From: Actinomycetes bacterium
GTDB lineage: Bacteria > Actinomycetota > Actinomycetes > JACCUZ01
Direction: 5' to 3'
Length of the DNA: 41,043 nucleotides
Assembly (NCBI GenBank): GCA_035489715.1
Contig: DATHAP010000201.1
Location: 1 to 41,043 of the forward strand
Shown one piece after another: positions 11,539-21,186 of this stretch (the first letter of the stretch is position 1; every line of letters starts with the position of its first letter). The notes beneath the pieces were generated by a model that was not told the origin of the DNA, made no database searches, and saw nothing but the letters and a program-made list of their open reading frames with translations. Made by a program: the position numbers and the translations under genes.

Positions 11539-11544
11539 TAGGGT
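11539..11544 (+). promoter_or_regulatory. Candidate -10 of the glycolytic gap promoter
   Basis: TAGGGT at 11539-11544 sits 41 nt before the gap GTG, within the 125-nt whiA-gap gap. The -35 position has no good TTGACA. Taken with the strong GGAGGAG ribosome site at 11572-11578, it implies a short 5' UTR. Confidence 0.35.
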
Positions 11545-11561
11545 CGGACCTGGACGGATGA

Positions 11562-12590
<1,029 letters not shown>

Positions 12591-12598
12591 CCGGCACC

Positions 12599-13813
12599 GT
12601 GCAGACCGTCGACGACCTAGGGGACCTCCGAGGCAAGCGCGTCCTCGTCCGCTCGGACCTCAACGTGCCGCTGGACGGCAGCACCATCACCGACGACGGC
12701 CGGATCCGGGCGAGTGCACCGACCATCGCCGACCTCGCCGACCGCGGTGCCCGCGTTGTGGTGTGCGCGCACCTGGGACGGCCCAAGGGCCGGCCGGTGG
12801 AGAAGTACAGCCTCGCCCCGGTCGCGAAGCGGCTGGCCGAGGTGCTCGGCCGGCCGGTCGAGTTCGCCACCGACACCGTCGGCGACAGCGCCAGGGCAGC
12901 CGTCGACGGGCTGGGCGACGGCGACATCGCCCTGCTCGAGAACCTTCGCTACAACGCAGGCGAGGAGAGCAAGGACGACGCGGAGCGCGGCGCGTTCGCC
13001 GACCAGCTCGCCGCTCTCGCCGACGTCTACGTCGGTGACGGCTTCGGTGCCGTGCACCGCAAGCACGCCAGCGTGTACGACGTGCCCCGGCGGCTGCCGC
13101 ACGCGGCCGGCGAGCTGGTCGAGGTCGAGACCGAGGTTCTGCGCCGTCTCACCGGCGATCCCGAGCGGCCGTACGTCGTCGTGCTCGGCGGCTCCAAGGT
13201 CTCGGACAAGCTGGGCGTCATCGACAACCTGCTCGGCTCGGTCGACCGGCTGCTGATCGGCGGCGGCATGGTCTTCACGTTCCTCAAGGCCCAGGGCGAC
13301 GAGGTCGGCAAGAGCCTGCTCGAGGAGGACCAGCTCGACACCGTCGGGGGCTACCTCGAGCGCGCCGAGGCCAAGGGTGTCGAGATCGTGCTCCCGGTCG
13401 ACGTCGTCGTCGCCACCGAGGTCTCGGCCGACGCCGAGCACGAGGTGGTCGCCGTCGACGCGATCCCGGCCGACCGCTACGGCCTCGACATCGGCCCCGA
13501 GAGCGGCCGGCTGTTCGCGGGGCGGATCGCCGACGCGCGCACCGTCTTCTGGAACGGCCCGATGGGCGTCTTCGAGCTGGCGCCCTACGCGGAGGGAACC
13601 CGCGCGGTCGCCCAGGCGCTCACCGAGGTGTCCGCTGCCGGCGGGCTGACCGTGGTCGGCGGAGGCGACTCCGCCGCGGCCGTCCGCAAGCTGGCGTTCG
13701 ACGAGGGCGCCTTCGGCCACATCTCCACCGGAGGCGGTGCCAGCCTCGAGCTCCTCGAGGGCAAGGACCTTCCGGGGTTGGACGCGCTCGCTGACAGCGA
13801 CGGAGGTCGTTAG
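12599..13813 (+). CDS. pgk: Phosphoglycerate kinase
   Basis: Pgk transfers the acyl phosphate of 1,3-bisphosphoglycerate to ADP. The 404-aa product carries [22 protein letters not shown], the [11 protein letters not shown] nucleotide-domain segment, and the C-terminal GGGDSAAAV loop. Length is normal for a monomeric bacterial Pgk. The GTG at 12599 gives [20 protein letters not shown], matching actinobacterial N-termini. There is no strong Shine-Dalgarno, so re-initiation from gap, which ends eight bases upstream, is likely. The end of pgk holds the GGAGG used by tpiA. Confidence 0.97.
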   Translation: MQTVDDLGDLRGKRVLVRSDLNVPLDGSTITDDGRIRASAPTIADLADRGARVVVCAHLGRPKGRPVEKYSLAPVAKRLAEVLGRPVEFATDTVGDSARAAVDGLGDGDIALLENLRYNAGEESKDDAERGAFADQLAALADVYVGDGFGAVHRKHASVYDVPRRLPHAAGELVEVETEVLRRLTGDPERPYVVVLGGSKVSDKLGVIDNLLGSVDRLLIGGGMVFTFLKAQGDEVGKSLLEEDQLDTVGGYLERAEAKGVEIVLPVDVVVATEVSADAEHEVVAVDAIPADRYGLDIGPESGRLFAGRIADARTVFWNGPMGVFELAPYAEGTRAVAQALTEVSAAGGLTVVGGGDSAAAVRKLAFDEGAFGHISTGGGASLELLEGKDLPGLDALADSDGGR

Positions 13814-13817
13814 ACCC

Positions 13818-14612
13818 ATGGCACGCACCCCGCTGATGGCGGGCAACTGGAAGATGAACCTCAACCACCTCGAGGCCCTGGCGCTGGTCCAGAAGCTCGC
13901 CTTCTCGCTGACCGACGAGGACCACGACGCCGTCGAGGTGGTGCTGCTCCCGCCGTTCACCGACATCCGCTCCGTGCAGACGCTGGTCGACGGCGACAAG
14001 TACCGCATCCGGTACGGCGCGCAGGACGTCTCACCGCACCCACCGGGCGCCCACACCGGCGACATCGCAGCCTCGATGCTCGCCAAGCTGGGCTGCGGCT
14101 ACGTCGTCGTCGGGCACAGCGAGCGCCGGGCGGACCACGGCGAGGACGACGCCCTGGTCAACGCCAAGGTGAAGGCGGCGTGTGCTGAGAAGCTGGTCCC
14201 GATCCTGTGCGTCGGCGAGCCGCTGCAGGTGCGCCAGGAGGGCGGCCACGTCGGGCACTGCGCCGACCAGCTGGCCGCCGACCTCGACGGCGTCCCGGCC
14301 GAGCAGGCGCGGACCATCGTCATCGCCTACGAGCCGGTGTGGGCGATCGGCACCGGCGAGGTGGCCACCCCGGACGACGCCCAGGAGGTCTGCGCGGCGA
14401 TCCGCACCCGGCTCGCCGAGCTCTACTCCGGCGACCTGGCCGACGGTGTGCGCATCCTCTACGGCGGCTCGGTCAAGGCCGCCAACGTGGCCGGCATCAT
14501 GGCCCAGGAGGACGTGGACGGCGCGCTCGTCGGCGGTGCGAGCATCGACCCGGACGAGTTCGTCGGCATCGTCCGCTACCGCACGTCGACCGAGGAGCTC
14601 GCGGCGTCCTGA
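13818..14612 (+). CDS. tpiA: Triose-phosphate isomerase
   Basis: TpiA interconverts dihydroxyacetone phosphate and glyceraldehyde-3-phosphate. The 264-aa TIM barrel shows K12 in AGNWKMN, the electrophilic H100 in VVGHSERR, the base E172 in [11 protein letters not shown], and the phosphate loop YGGSVKAAN. Start is ATG 13818 with GGAGG at 13802-13806, inside the pgk 3' end; the gap to the pgk stop is four bases. It ends the glycolytic operon. The 67-nt gap after it carries a candidate secG promoter. Confidence 0.98.
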   Translation: MARTPLMAGNWKMNLNHLEALALVQKLAFSLTDEDHDAVEVVLLPPFTDIRSVQTLVDGDKYRIRYGAQDVSPHPPGAHTGDIAASMLAKLGCGYVVVGHSERRADHGEDDALVNAKVKAACAEKLVPILCVGEPLQVRQEGGHVGHCADQLAADLDGVPAEQARTIVIAYEPVWAIGTGEVATPDDAQEVCAAIRTRLAELYSGDLADGVRILYGGSVKAANVAGIMAQEDVDGALVGGASIDPDEFVGIVRYRTSTEELAAS

Positions 14613-14634
14613 CCTGTCCGGCCGACCGGTGACG

Positions 14635-14640
14635 TACCCT
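14635..14640 (+). promoter_or_regulatory. Candidate -10 upstream of secG
   Basis: TACCCT (14635-14640) fits the TANNNT consensus and lies 39 nt before the secG GTG. No TTGACA-like -35 is seen, so the assignment is weak. Read-through from tpiA is also possible. Confidence 0.3.
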
Positions 14641-14679
14641 GGTCCCTCCCGGTCCTGACGAACGTAAGGCTGAGCCAGC

Positions 14680-14910
14680 GTGGAGATCGCGTTCCAGATC
14701 GTGCTCGTCATCACGAGCCTGCTGATGGTGCTGCTCGTGCTCCTGCACAAGGGCAAGGGCGGTGGGCTGTCCGACCTCTTCGGGGGCGGTGTCTCGTCCT
14801 CCCTCGGCGGCTCGTCCGTCGTCGAGCGCAACCTGGACCGGCTCACGATCGGCATCGGCATCCTGTGGCTCGCCTCGATCATCGGACTGGGGCTGCTGCT
14901 CAAGAACTGA
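14680..14910 (+). CDS. secG: Protein translocase subunit SecG
   Basis: SecG is the small non-essential partner of SecYE in the protein-export channel. The 76-aa product has two hydrophobic segments (about residues 3-22 and 54-74) flanking a cytoplasmic loop with the conserved HKGKGGGLSDLFGGG and SSSLGGSSVVERNLDR elements. The start is GTG 14680, preceded by AAGG about ten bases upstream. The position just after tpiA is the common actinobacterial arrangement. Confidence 0.96.
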   Translation: MEIAFQIVLVITSLLMVLLVLLHKGKGGGLSDLFGGGVSSSLGGSSVVERNLDRLTIGIGILWLASIIGLGLLLKN

Positions 14911-14966
14911 CCGTCCGCGGGTGGACGGGCCGGCACAACACCTCGAGAAGCTGGGGAGCGACGAAC

Positions 14967-15305
14967 GTGGCAAGCGGTAACGCGATCCGGGGCAGCCGTG
15001 TCGGTGCGGGCCCCATGGGTGAGGCCGAGCGCGGCGAGGCCGCGCCCCGGTTCCGGCTGTCCTACTGGTGCGCCAATGGCCACGAGACCAAGCCGAGCTT
15101 CGCCGAGGAGACCCAGGCGACAGCCCCCGAGGTCTGGGACTGCCCGCGGTGCGGGTTCCCCGCCGGGCAGGACCGCGACAACCCGCCGTCCCCGCCGCGC
15201 ACCGAGCCGTACAAGACGCACCTGGCCTACGTGAAGGAGCGCCGGACCGAGGCCGACGGGGCCGCGATCCTGGAAGAGGCGCTGGCCAAGCTGCGCGGCC
15301 GCTGA
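14967..15305 (+). CDS. rbpA: RNA polymerase-binding protein RbpA
   Basis: RbpA is an essential actinobacterial RNA polymerase partner. It stabilises open complexes with group 1/2 sigma factors and affects rifampicin tolerance. The 112-aa product begins MASGNAIRGSRVGAGPMGEA. It has the zinc ribbon core (YWCANGH...WDCPRCGFPAGQD), then the basic linker and sigma-interacting C-terminus (TEPYKTHLAYVKERR...). All are characteristic. The GTG at 14967 has a GGGGAG-type ribosome site about ten bases upstream. It follows secG by 56 nt and precedes the accessory CoA-transferase operon by 42 nt. Confidence 0.98.
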   Translation: MASGNAIRGSRVGAGPMGEAERGEAAPRFRLSYWCANGHETKPSFAEETQATAPEVWDCPRCGFPAGQDRDNPPSPPRTEPYKTHLAYVKERRTEADGAAILEEALAKLRGR

Positions 15306-15347
15306 GTCTCCCGGGAGCCGCCGCGCCGTGTGACAGGCTGCACCGGC

Positions 15348-16556
15348 ATGAGCGGTCCCCTCAGCGGAGTCCTCGTCGTCGATCTCTCCCGGGCGCTCGC
15401 CGGCCCGCACGCGGCGATGATGATGGGTGACCTCGGCGCACGGGTCATCAAGGTCGAGACCCCCGGGGGCGGTGACGACAGCCGCGGCTGGGGCCCGCCG
15501 TTCGTCGACGACACCGGGCAGGTGGCCGACCACGGCGAGAGCACCTACTTCTTCTCCTGCAACCGCAACAAGGAGTCGGTGACCGCCGACCTGAAGTCCG
15601 CCGAGGGCAAGGAGCTGCTGACCGGGCTGGTCCGACGGGCCGACGTGCTCGTCGAGAACTTCCGGACGGGGGTGCTCGACCGGCTCGGCTTCCCCGTCGA
15701 GGTGCTGCACGAGCTGAACCCGCGTCTCGTCGTGCTCTCCATCACCGGGTTCGGCCACGACGGCCCTGAGGGCGGCCGGGCAGGCTACGACCAGATCGCC
15801 CAGGGGGAGGCCGGCCTGATGTCCCTCACTGGTCCGGGGCCGGACGACCCCACCAAGGTCGGGGTGCCGATCGGTGACCTGCTCGCCGGCATGTACGGCG
15901 CCTACGGCGCGGTGGCCGCCCTGCACGAGAGGGACCGCACCGGCAAGGGCCGTGTCGTCCGGACCTCGCTGCTGGCGGGCATCGTCGGGGTGCACGCCTT
16001 CCAGGGCACCCGCTACACCGTCACCGGCGAGGTCCCGCACAGCCAGGGGAACCACCACCCGTCGATCTGCCCCTACGGCCTCTTCCACTGCGCCGACGGG
16101 CTGCTGCAGATCGCCGTCGGCAGCGAGGGCCTCTGGCGCAGGCTCGCGCCGGCCTTCGACCTGCCGCTCGACGAGCCCGGCTTCGCCTCCAACGCGGAGC
16201 GGGTGCGCAACCGGGACGCCGTCAACGCGGCCCTCGACAGCGCCTTCGCGACGTACGCCCTCGCCGACCTGCTGCCGAAGCTGGCCGAGCTGGGGGTGCC
16301 CGCCGGAGAGGTGCGGTCGCTGGACCGGGTCTACGGCTGGGAGCAGACGCGCTCGCAGGGGCTGCTGGTCGAGGTCGAGCACGCGACGGCCGGCCGGATC
16401 ACGCTGCCCGGCCCGCCGCTGCGCTTCGACGGGATCGACGCGCTGGAGCACACCGCCCCGCCGACCCTGGGCCAGCACGACGAGTCGGTGCGCCGGTGGC
16501 TGGCGCAGGACGGCGGACCGACCGACGAGCCGGCGGGCGGGGCGGCCGGGCGGTGA
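15348..16556 (+). CDS. CaiB/BaiF-family (family III) CoA-transferase
   Basis: Family III CoA-transferases move CoA between carboxylic acids (formyl/oxalyl, carnitine and other substrates) through an aspartyl-CoA intermediate. The 402-aa product shows the N-terminal VVDLSRALAGPHAAMMMGDLGA, the NRNKESVTADLK segment, VENFRTGVLDRLG, and the catalytic Asp D177 in VPIGDLLAGMYG. Substrate cannot be read from sequence. ATG 15348 is chosen over the GTG 18 bases upstream because it begins the conserved fold directly. CAGGCT eight bases before it may be a weak leaderless -10. The stop overlaps the next gene by GTGA. It is the first gene of a four-gene unit with a carboxyltransferase, a carbamate kinase and a ring-opening amidohydrolase, suggesting it activates an acid from that pathway (inference). 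Confidence 0.92.
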   Translation: MSGPLSGVLVVDLSRALAGPHAAMMMGDLGARVIKVETPGGGDDSRGWGPPFVDDTGQVADHGESTYFFSCNRNKESVTADLKSAEGKELLTGLVRRADVLVENFRTGVLDRLGFPVEVLHELNPRLVVLSITGFGHDGPEGGRAGYDQIAQGEAGLMSLTGPGPDDPTKVGVPIGDLLAGMYGAYGAVAALHERDRTGKGRVVRTSLLAGIVGVHAFQGTRYTVTGEVPHSQGNHHPSICPYGLFHCADGLLQIAVGSEGLWRRLAPAFDLPLDEPGFASNAERVRNRDAVNAALDSAFATYALADLLPKLAELGVPAGEVRSLDRVYGWEQTRSQGLLVEVEHATAGRITLPGPPLRFDGIDALEHTAPPTLGQHDESVRRWLAQDGGPTDEPAGGAAGR

Positions 16557-18055
16557 CCAGCCCCGATGCCCTCGAGCTGATCGGCGCGGTCCTCGACGAG
16601 GGCAGCTGGGTGCGGTGGGACGAGCCGGTCAGGGCGCGACCGGCCGACACGGAGTACGCCGCCGCGCTCGACCGGGCACGGGACCGCACCGGGCTGGACG
16701 AGGCCGTCGTCACCGGCGAGGGCCGGGTCCGCGGCCGCCGGGTCGCCGTGGCCGCCTGCGAGTTCGGCTTCCTGGCCGGCTCGATCGGCGTGCATGCCGC
16801 GGACCGGCTGGTCCGCGCCGTCGAGCGCGCGACCGACGAGCGGCTGCCGCTGCTGGCCTCGCCCACGTCCGGCGGCACCCGGATGCAGGAGGGCACCGTC
16901 GCGTTCCTGCAGATGGTGAAGATCTCGGCCGCGATCGGGCGGCACAAGGCCAACGGCAACCCCTACCTCGTCTACCTGCGCAACCCCACGACCGGTGGCG
17001 TCCTCGCCTCGTGGGGCTCGCTCGGGCACGTCACCGTCGCCGAGCCCGGCGCGCTGATCGGCTTCCTCGGGCCCCGCGTCTACGCCGCGCTGTACGGCGC
17101 CGAGTTCCCCGCAGGGGTGCAGACGGCGGAGAACCTGCGCGAGCACGGGCTGGTCGACGCAGTGGTCGCCCCGGACGCGATCGCGGATGTCCTCGACCGG
17201 GCCCTCAACGTGCTGGCCGCCCCGCTCGAGGGCTCGCCCGACGTCGAGGATCCGGCGGACGACCCGGTCCCCGACCGGCCGGCCTGGGACTCGGTCGTGC
17301 GCTCCCGCCGGCCCGACCGGCCCGGGGTGCGCCAGCTGCTGCGGCACGCGGCCCGCGACGTCGTACCACTGCACGGGACCGGGGCGGGCGAGACGGACGC
17401 CGGGCTGCTGCTGACGCTGGCCCGCTTCGGCGGGGCGCCCTGCGTCGTGCTCGGTCAGGACCGGTCCCGGCAGGGCCCCGGCACCCCGCTCGGCCCGGCC
17501 GGCCTCCGCGAGGCGCGGCGCGGCATGAAGCTCGCCGACGAGCTCAAGCTGCCGCTGCTCACCGTCATCGACACCTCGGGCGCGGCGCTGTCGAAGGAGG
17601 CCGAGGAGGGCGGGCTGGCCGGGGAGATCGCCCGCTCGCTGGCCGACCTCGTGCTGCTCGACGCCCCGACCGTCTGCCTGCTCCTCGGCGAGGGGGCGGG
17701 CGGGGGAGCGCTCGCCCTGCTGCCCGCCGACCGGGTGGTGTGCGCCCAGCACGGGTGGCTCTCGCCGCTGCCGCCCGAGGGGGCGTCCGCGATCATCCAC
17801 CGCACGACGGACCGAGCCGCCGAGATGGCCACCGTCCAGGGCGTCCGCTCGCTGGACCTGCTGCGGGACGGGGTCGTGGACCGGGTCGTGGCCGAGCACC
17901 CGGACGCCGCCGACGAGCCGGGGCCGTTCCTGGACCGGCTGGCCCGCGTCCTCGAGGCCGAGCTGACCGGGCTGCTCCGCCGCGATCCGCGCACCCGGCT
18001 CGCGGCCCGGCTGGCGCGCTACCGCCGCCTCGGGTCCGCACCGGGTGCCCCCTAG
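16553..18055 (+). CDS. Fused AccD-AccA-type acyl-CoA carboxyltransferase, zinc ribbon absent
   Basis: The 500-aa product joins two crotonase-fold domains. Residues ~60-225 resemble E. coli AccD (FGFLAGSIGVHAADR, TSGGTRMQEGTVAFLQM, TTGGVLASWGSL, AEPGALIGFLGPR). Residues ~270-460 resemble AccA (GLREARRGMKLADELKLP, DTSGAALSKEAEEGG, GEGAGGGALAL). The CxxC zinc ribbon that precedes the AccD core in acetyl-CoA carboxylase is missing. The layout differs from the PccB-like AccD proteins typical of actinobacterial acyl-CoA carboxylases. Such proteins move a carboxyl group to or from acyl-CoA, usually via carboxybiotin; no biotin carrier or biotin carboxylase is encoded nearby. MdcD/MdcE of malonate decarboxylase have a comparable fold, so decarboxylation is an alternative role. 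GTG 16553 overlaps the CoA-transferase stop by four bases. Confidence 0.88.
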   Translation: MTSPDALELIGAVLDEGSWVRWDEPVRARPADTEYAAALDRARDRTGLDEAVVTGEGRVRGRRVAVAACEFGFLAGSIGVHAADRLVRAVERATDERLPLLASPTSGGTRMQEGTVAFLQMVKISAAIGRHKANGNPYLVYLRNPTTGGVLASWGSLGHVTVAEPGALIGFLGPRVYAALYGAEFPAGVQTAENLREHGLVDAVVAPDAIADVLDRALNVLAAPLEGSPDVEDPADDPVPDRPAWDSVVRSRRPDRPGVRQLLRHAARDVVPLHGTGAGETDAGLLLTLARFGGAPCVVLGQDRSRQGPGTPLGPAGLREARRGMKLADELKLPLLTVIDTSGAALSKEAEEGGLAGEIARSLADLVLLDAPTVCLLLGEGAGGGALALLPADRVVCAQHGWLSPLPPEGASAIIHRTTDRAAEMATVQGVRSLDLLRDGVVDRVVAEHPDAADEPGPFLDRLARVLEAELTGLLRRDPRTRLAARLARYRRLGSAPGAP

Positions 18056-18064
18056 GGTGACCGC
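18053..18064 (+). promoter_or_regulatory. Candidate internal promoter for leaderless carbamate kinase mRNA
   Basis: TAGGGT (18053-18058) begins with the TAG stop of the carboxyltransferase gene. It lies exactly six bases before the carbamate kinase ATG at 18065, with no Shine-Dalgarno. The layout matches that at uvrC. The stop codon supplies the TA by chance or by dual use. Confidence 0.4.
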
Positions 18065-19015
18065 ATGAGCAGGCTGCGCGCGCTGATCGCCCTCGGTGGC
18101 AACGCGATGACCGGCCAGGGTGGCGACGCCGCGCCGGCCGAGCAGGACCGCGCGATCAGGTTCGCCATGGACCGGGTGGCCGACCTCGTCGGCGAGGGCG
18201 TCGACGTGCTGCTCACCCACGGCAACGGCCCGCAGGTCGGCAACCTGCTGGTCAAGAACGAGCTCGCTGCCCACGTGGTCCCACCGGTGCCGCTCGACTG
18301 GTGCGGCGCCCAGACGCAGGGGACGATCGGCTTCCTGGTGCTCGACGCCCTCGAGTCGGCGCTGGCCGCCCGGGGGCTGGAGACGCGGGTCGCCGCCGTC
18401 GTGACCCGGACCCTGGTCGACGGCCAGGACCCCGGCTTCGGCAAGCCGACCAAGCCGATCGGGCGCTACCTGCCGGAGCCGCAGGCCCGGGCGCTGATGG
18501 ACCACGGCCAGGTATGGGAGGACCGCGGAAGCCGCGGCTGGCGGCGGGTCGTCGCATCGCCCGAGCCGCTCGAGATCCTCGACGCCCCCGCCATCGCCGC
18601 GCTGGCCGCGGCCGGCTACGTCGTGCTCGGGGCCGGCGGCGGCGGCATCCCGGTGGTGCGCGGCCGGGACGGCGTCCTGCGCGGCGTCGAGGCGGTCATC
18701 GACAAGGACCTCTCCGCCGCGCTGCTGGCGCGGTCGGCCGACGTGGACGTGCTGGTCATCGCCACCGACGTCGAGCACGTCGTGCTCGGCTGGGGGACCG
18801 ACGACCAGCATCCGATCGGCCGGGTGAGCGCCGAGGAGATGCGCCGCATCCAGAAGGAGCACGACTTCGCCAGCGGGAGCATGGGGCCAAAGGTCGAGGC
18901 AGCCCTGCGCTTCGTCGAGGCCGGCGGCACCCGGTCGGTCATCTCGTCGCTGGAGAACATCGAGCAGGCCGTGCACGGCAGGGCCGGCACCGTCATCGAG
19001 CCCGAGAGGCAGTGA
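18065..19015 (+). CDS. arcC: Carbamate kinase (amino-acid kinase family)
   Basis: Carbamate kinase catalyses carbamoyl phosphate + ADP to carbamate + ATP, usually in the ATP-forming direction at the end of arginine, allantoin or related catabolism. The 316-aa product has LIALGGNAM at the N-terminus, the family-defining [22 protein letters not shown], the [11 protein letters not shown] and [14 protein letters not shown] segments, and [17 protein letters not shown] near the C-terminus. ATG 18065 lies nine bases after the previous stop. No arginine deiminase or oxamate carbamoyltransferase is nearby. The ornithine carbamoyltransferase at 34072 belongs to the biosynthetic arg cluster. The link to the adjacent amidohydrolase suggests carbamate from a cyclic ureide is the substrate or product (inference). 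Confidence 0.93.
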   Translation: MSRLRALIALGGNAMTGQGGDAAPAEQDRAIRFAMDRVADLVGEGVDVLLTHGNGPQVGNLLVKNELAAHVVPPVPLDWCGAQTQGTIGFLVLDALESALAARGLETRVAAVVTRTLVDGQDPGFGKPTKPIGRYLPEPQARALMDHGQVWEDRGSRGWRRVVASPEPLEILDAPAIAALAAAGYVVLGAGGGGIPVVRGRDGVLRGVEAVIDKDLSAALLARSADVDVLVIATDVEHVVLGWGTDDQHPIGRVSAEEMRRIQKEHDFASGSMGPKVEAALRFVEAGGTRSVISSLENIEQAVHGRAGTVIEPERQ

Positions 19016-19020
19016 GCTAC

Positions 19021-20133
19021 ATGGCCACCCCGCAGCCCGTCGAGGTGCACAAGGTCCCGATCGAGAGCGTGTCCGACGCGTCCGGCCTGGCCCGGCTGAT
19101 CGACGACGGTGCGATCGAGGCGGACCGGGTCATCGCCGTCATCGGCAAGACCGAGGGCAACGGGGGCGTCAACGACTACACCCGGATCATCGCCGACCGG
19201 GCCTTCCGCGAGGTGCTCGAGGCCAAGGGCAAGCGGCCGATGGAGGACATCAAGCAGATCCCCATCGTGTGGTCCGGCGGCACCGACGGCGTCATCTCGC
19301 CGCACGCGACGATCTTCGCGACAACCGACCCCGGCAAGGTGCCCGCGACCGACGAGCCCCGCCTCTCGGTCGGCTACGCGATGAGCGACCAGATCCACCC
19401 CGAGGACATCGGCCGCCTCCCGATGGTCGAGAAGGTCGCGGCCGGGGTGAAGGTCGCGATGGAGCGGGCCGGCATCACCGACCCTGCCGACGTGCACTAT
19501 GTGCAGACCAAGACGCCGCTGCTCACACTCGAGACCATCACCGACGCCAAGCGGCGTGACCAGGACGTGTGGACCGAGGACACCCTGAAGTCGATGGACG
19601 TCTCCAACTCGACGACGGCGCTGGGCATCGCGGTCGCCCTGGGCGAGATCGAGATGCCCAAGGCCGAGCAGATCCACAAGGACCTCTCGCTCTACTCGTC
19701 CGTCGCGTCCTGCTCGTCGGGCGTCGAGCTGGACCAGGCGCAGATCGTGGTCCTGGGCAACGTGCGCGGCGTCGGCGGCCGGTTCCGCATCGGGCACAGC
19801 GTCATGAAGGATGCGCTGGACGCCGATGGCGTGTGGGAGTCGATCCGCAGCGCGGGCCTCGACGACCTGCCGGAGCGCCCGCGCACCAGCGACCTGGGCG
19901 ACCGGGTCGTCAACATCTTCTGCAAGTGCGAGGCCGACCCGACCGGCAGGGTGCGCGACCGGCGCAACATCATGCTCGACGACTCCGACGTGCACTGGCA
20001 CCGCCAGATCAAGTCGTGCGTCGGCGGCGTGGTCGCGTCGGTGACCGGTGACCCGGCGGTCTTCGTGTCGGTGGCGGCCGTCCACCAGGGCCCGTCAGGC
20101 GGCGGCCCGGTCATCGCCATCGTCGAGCCCTGA
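19021..20133 (+). CDS. Ring-opening amidohydrolase (barbiturase / cyanuric acid hydrolase family)
   Basis: The 370-aa product belongs to the small AtzD/barbiturase family, which hydrolytically opens cyclic imides such as cyanuric acid or barbituric acid. The fold has three similar units, each with an active-site Lys/Ser pair. The first pair here is K43 ([10 protein letters not shown]) and S85 (VWSGGTDG). Later units contain [27 protein letters not shown] and the glycine-rich [10 protein letters not shown]. The length fits the family. I cannot separate barbiturase from cyanuric acid hydrolase by eye. ATG 19021 follows the kinase stop by five bases with GAGAGG upstream; a GTG at 19012 overlapping that stop is a less likely start. 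It is the last gene of the operon, and a 16-bp palindrome overlaps its stop. Confidence 0.9.
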   Translation: MATPQPVEVHKVPIESVSDASGLARLIDDGAIEADRVIAVIGKTEGNGGVNDYTRIIADRAFREVLEAKGKRPMEDIKQIPIVWSGGTDGVISPHATIFATTDPGKVPATDEPRLSVGYAMSDQIHPEDIGRLPMVEKVAAGVKVAMERAGITDPADVHYVQTKTPLLTLETITDAKRRDQDVWTEDTLKSMDVSNSTTALGIAVALGEIEMPKAEQIHKDLSLYSSVASCSSGVELDQAQIVVLGNVRGVGGRFRIGHSVMKDALDADGVWESIRSAGLDDLPERPRTSDLGDRVVNIFCKCEADPTGRVRDRRNIMLDDSDVHWHRQIKSCVGGVVASVTGDPAVFVSVAAVHQGPSGGGPVIAIVEP

Positions 20134-20147
20134 CGACGTACGTCGTC
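20132..20147. promoter_or_regulatory. Perfect 16-bp palindrome, candidate operator
   Basis: GACGACGTACGTCGTC is fully self-complementary. It begins in the amidohydrolase stop codon and ends eight bases before the next gene start (20155). It has no loop, so it suits a dimeric DNA-binding protein better than a terminator. It might control the sseB-like gene, or mark the border of the accessory operon. No regulator gene is adjacent. Confidence 0.5.
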
Positions 20148-20154
20148 GTTGCCC

Positions 20155-20904
20155 GTGCCGAAGCCTTACCGCCGCATCCCCGACCCGGGGTTCGCCGGTG
20201 ACACCGGAGGAGCCGACCCGAACCTCGCTGACGCGCTCGAGGCGGTCGCGGCGGACCCCGGCCGCCAGCCGGAGGTCCTGGCGGCCCTGCACGGCGCCCG
20301 GGTGCTCGCCGCCGTCGGGGCAGTGGCGACGGAGACCGCGCCAGGGGCGGGTGTCCACCTCGCCGACAAGGAGGCCGACATCGCCCTCGCGCTCCTCGAC
20401 GACGGCGCGGGCCGCCGGGCGCTGCCGGTCTTCTCCAGCGTCGCCACCCTGGCGCGCTGGGACCCGCGGTCCCGCCCGGTGCCGGTCGAGGGGTCGCGGG
20501 CTGCCGCCGTCGCCCAGGCCGAGGGGGCCCAGGACCTGGTGGTCGATCTTGCCGGGCCGGTGCCCGTCGTCCTGGGGGAGCGGGAGGTCCGCGCGCTGCT
20601 TCGGCCGATGCCGACCGTGCCGGCGTACGCCGACAGGCAGCTCACCCGGACGCTGAGCGCGGTCCTCGGCCACGAGCCCGGCCTCTCGGCCGCCTGGATC
20701 GGCCCGTATCCCGGGACCGACGCCCGGCTCAGCGTGGCCGTGGCCGCGGACCAGGACCCGGTCGCCGTCGCCCAGGCCGTCGCCGGCCGGCTGGCGGCCC
20801 TGGCCCGGACCAGCGTCCTCGGCCTGGACCTGGCGGTCGTCCCGGCCGGCTGGACGCCCCCGCGAGGGCACCGGCAGCTCGCCACCGAGCAGGACCGACC
20901 ATGA
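20155..20904 (+). CDS. SseB-like N-terminal-domain protein
   Basis: The 249-aa product resembles the SseB N-terminal-domain family (Pfam SseB): ALHGARVLAAVGAV, an acidic ADKEADIALALLDDG, ALPVFSSVATLARWD, and VDLAGPVPVVLGEREVRAL. In enterobacteria the name comes from a rhodanese-enhancing protein, but the actinobacterial proteins have no assigned role. It is soluble with no signal peptide or membrane segment. The start could be TTG 20149 or GTG 20155. I prefer GTG, giving MPKPYRRIPDPGF, although neither has a clear ribosome site. It lies directly upstream of infC, an association I recall from other Actinobacteria, so it probably belongs to the ancestral infC neighbourhood and not to the accessory operon. 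Confidence 0.8.
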   Translation: MPKPYRRIPDPGFAGDTGGADPNLADALEAVAADPGRQPEVLAALHGARVLAAVGAVATETAPGAGVHLADKEADIALALLDDGAGRRALPVFSSVATLARWDPRSRPVPVEGSRAAAVAQAEGAQDLVVDLAGPVPVVLGEREVRALLRPMPTVPAYADRQLTRTLSAVLGHEPGLSAAWIGPYPGTDARLSVAVAADQDPVAVAQAVAGRLAALARTSVLGLDLAVVPAGWTPPRGHRQLATEQDRP

Positions 20905-20981
20905 TCGGGCCGGGGGGACCGGACGCCCGGGCCAGTCGCGCGCCCACGATCACCGGTTTCTCCCTCTCCGCCCGCGGCTGG

Positions 20982-20987
20982 TACCCT
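20982..20987 (+). promoter_or_regulatory. Candidate -10 of the infC-rpmI-rplT promoter
   Basis: TACCCT matches TANNNT. The -35 position (around 20957-20962, TTTCTC) is a weak match. If correct, the 5' UTR is about 275 nt and includes the attenuator hairpin. Confidence 0.4.
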
Positions 20988-21186
20988 GTCCGGCGACCCA
21001 CCCGTGCCCGCCCTCACCGGCGAGCCGGGTGCGCAAGCGGAGGTCCTCCTCCCACCCGCACGACCGCCGCACCACCGCACCACAGGTCGTCGGGTCCCGG
21101 TCCGGTCGGCCACCCCCGGGTGGCCCGACCCGGCGTCGCCGCCCGCGCCCGACCGCGCGGACTGTCCGGCGCCGGCTGGGTGTTGA

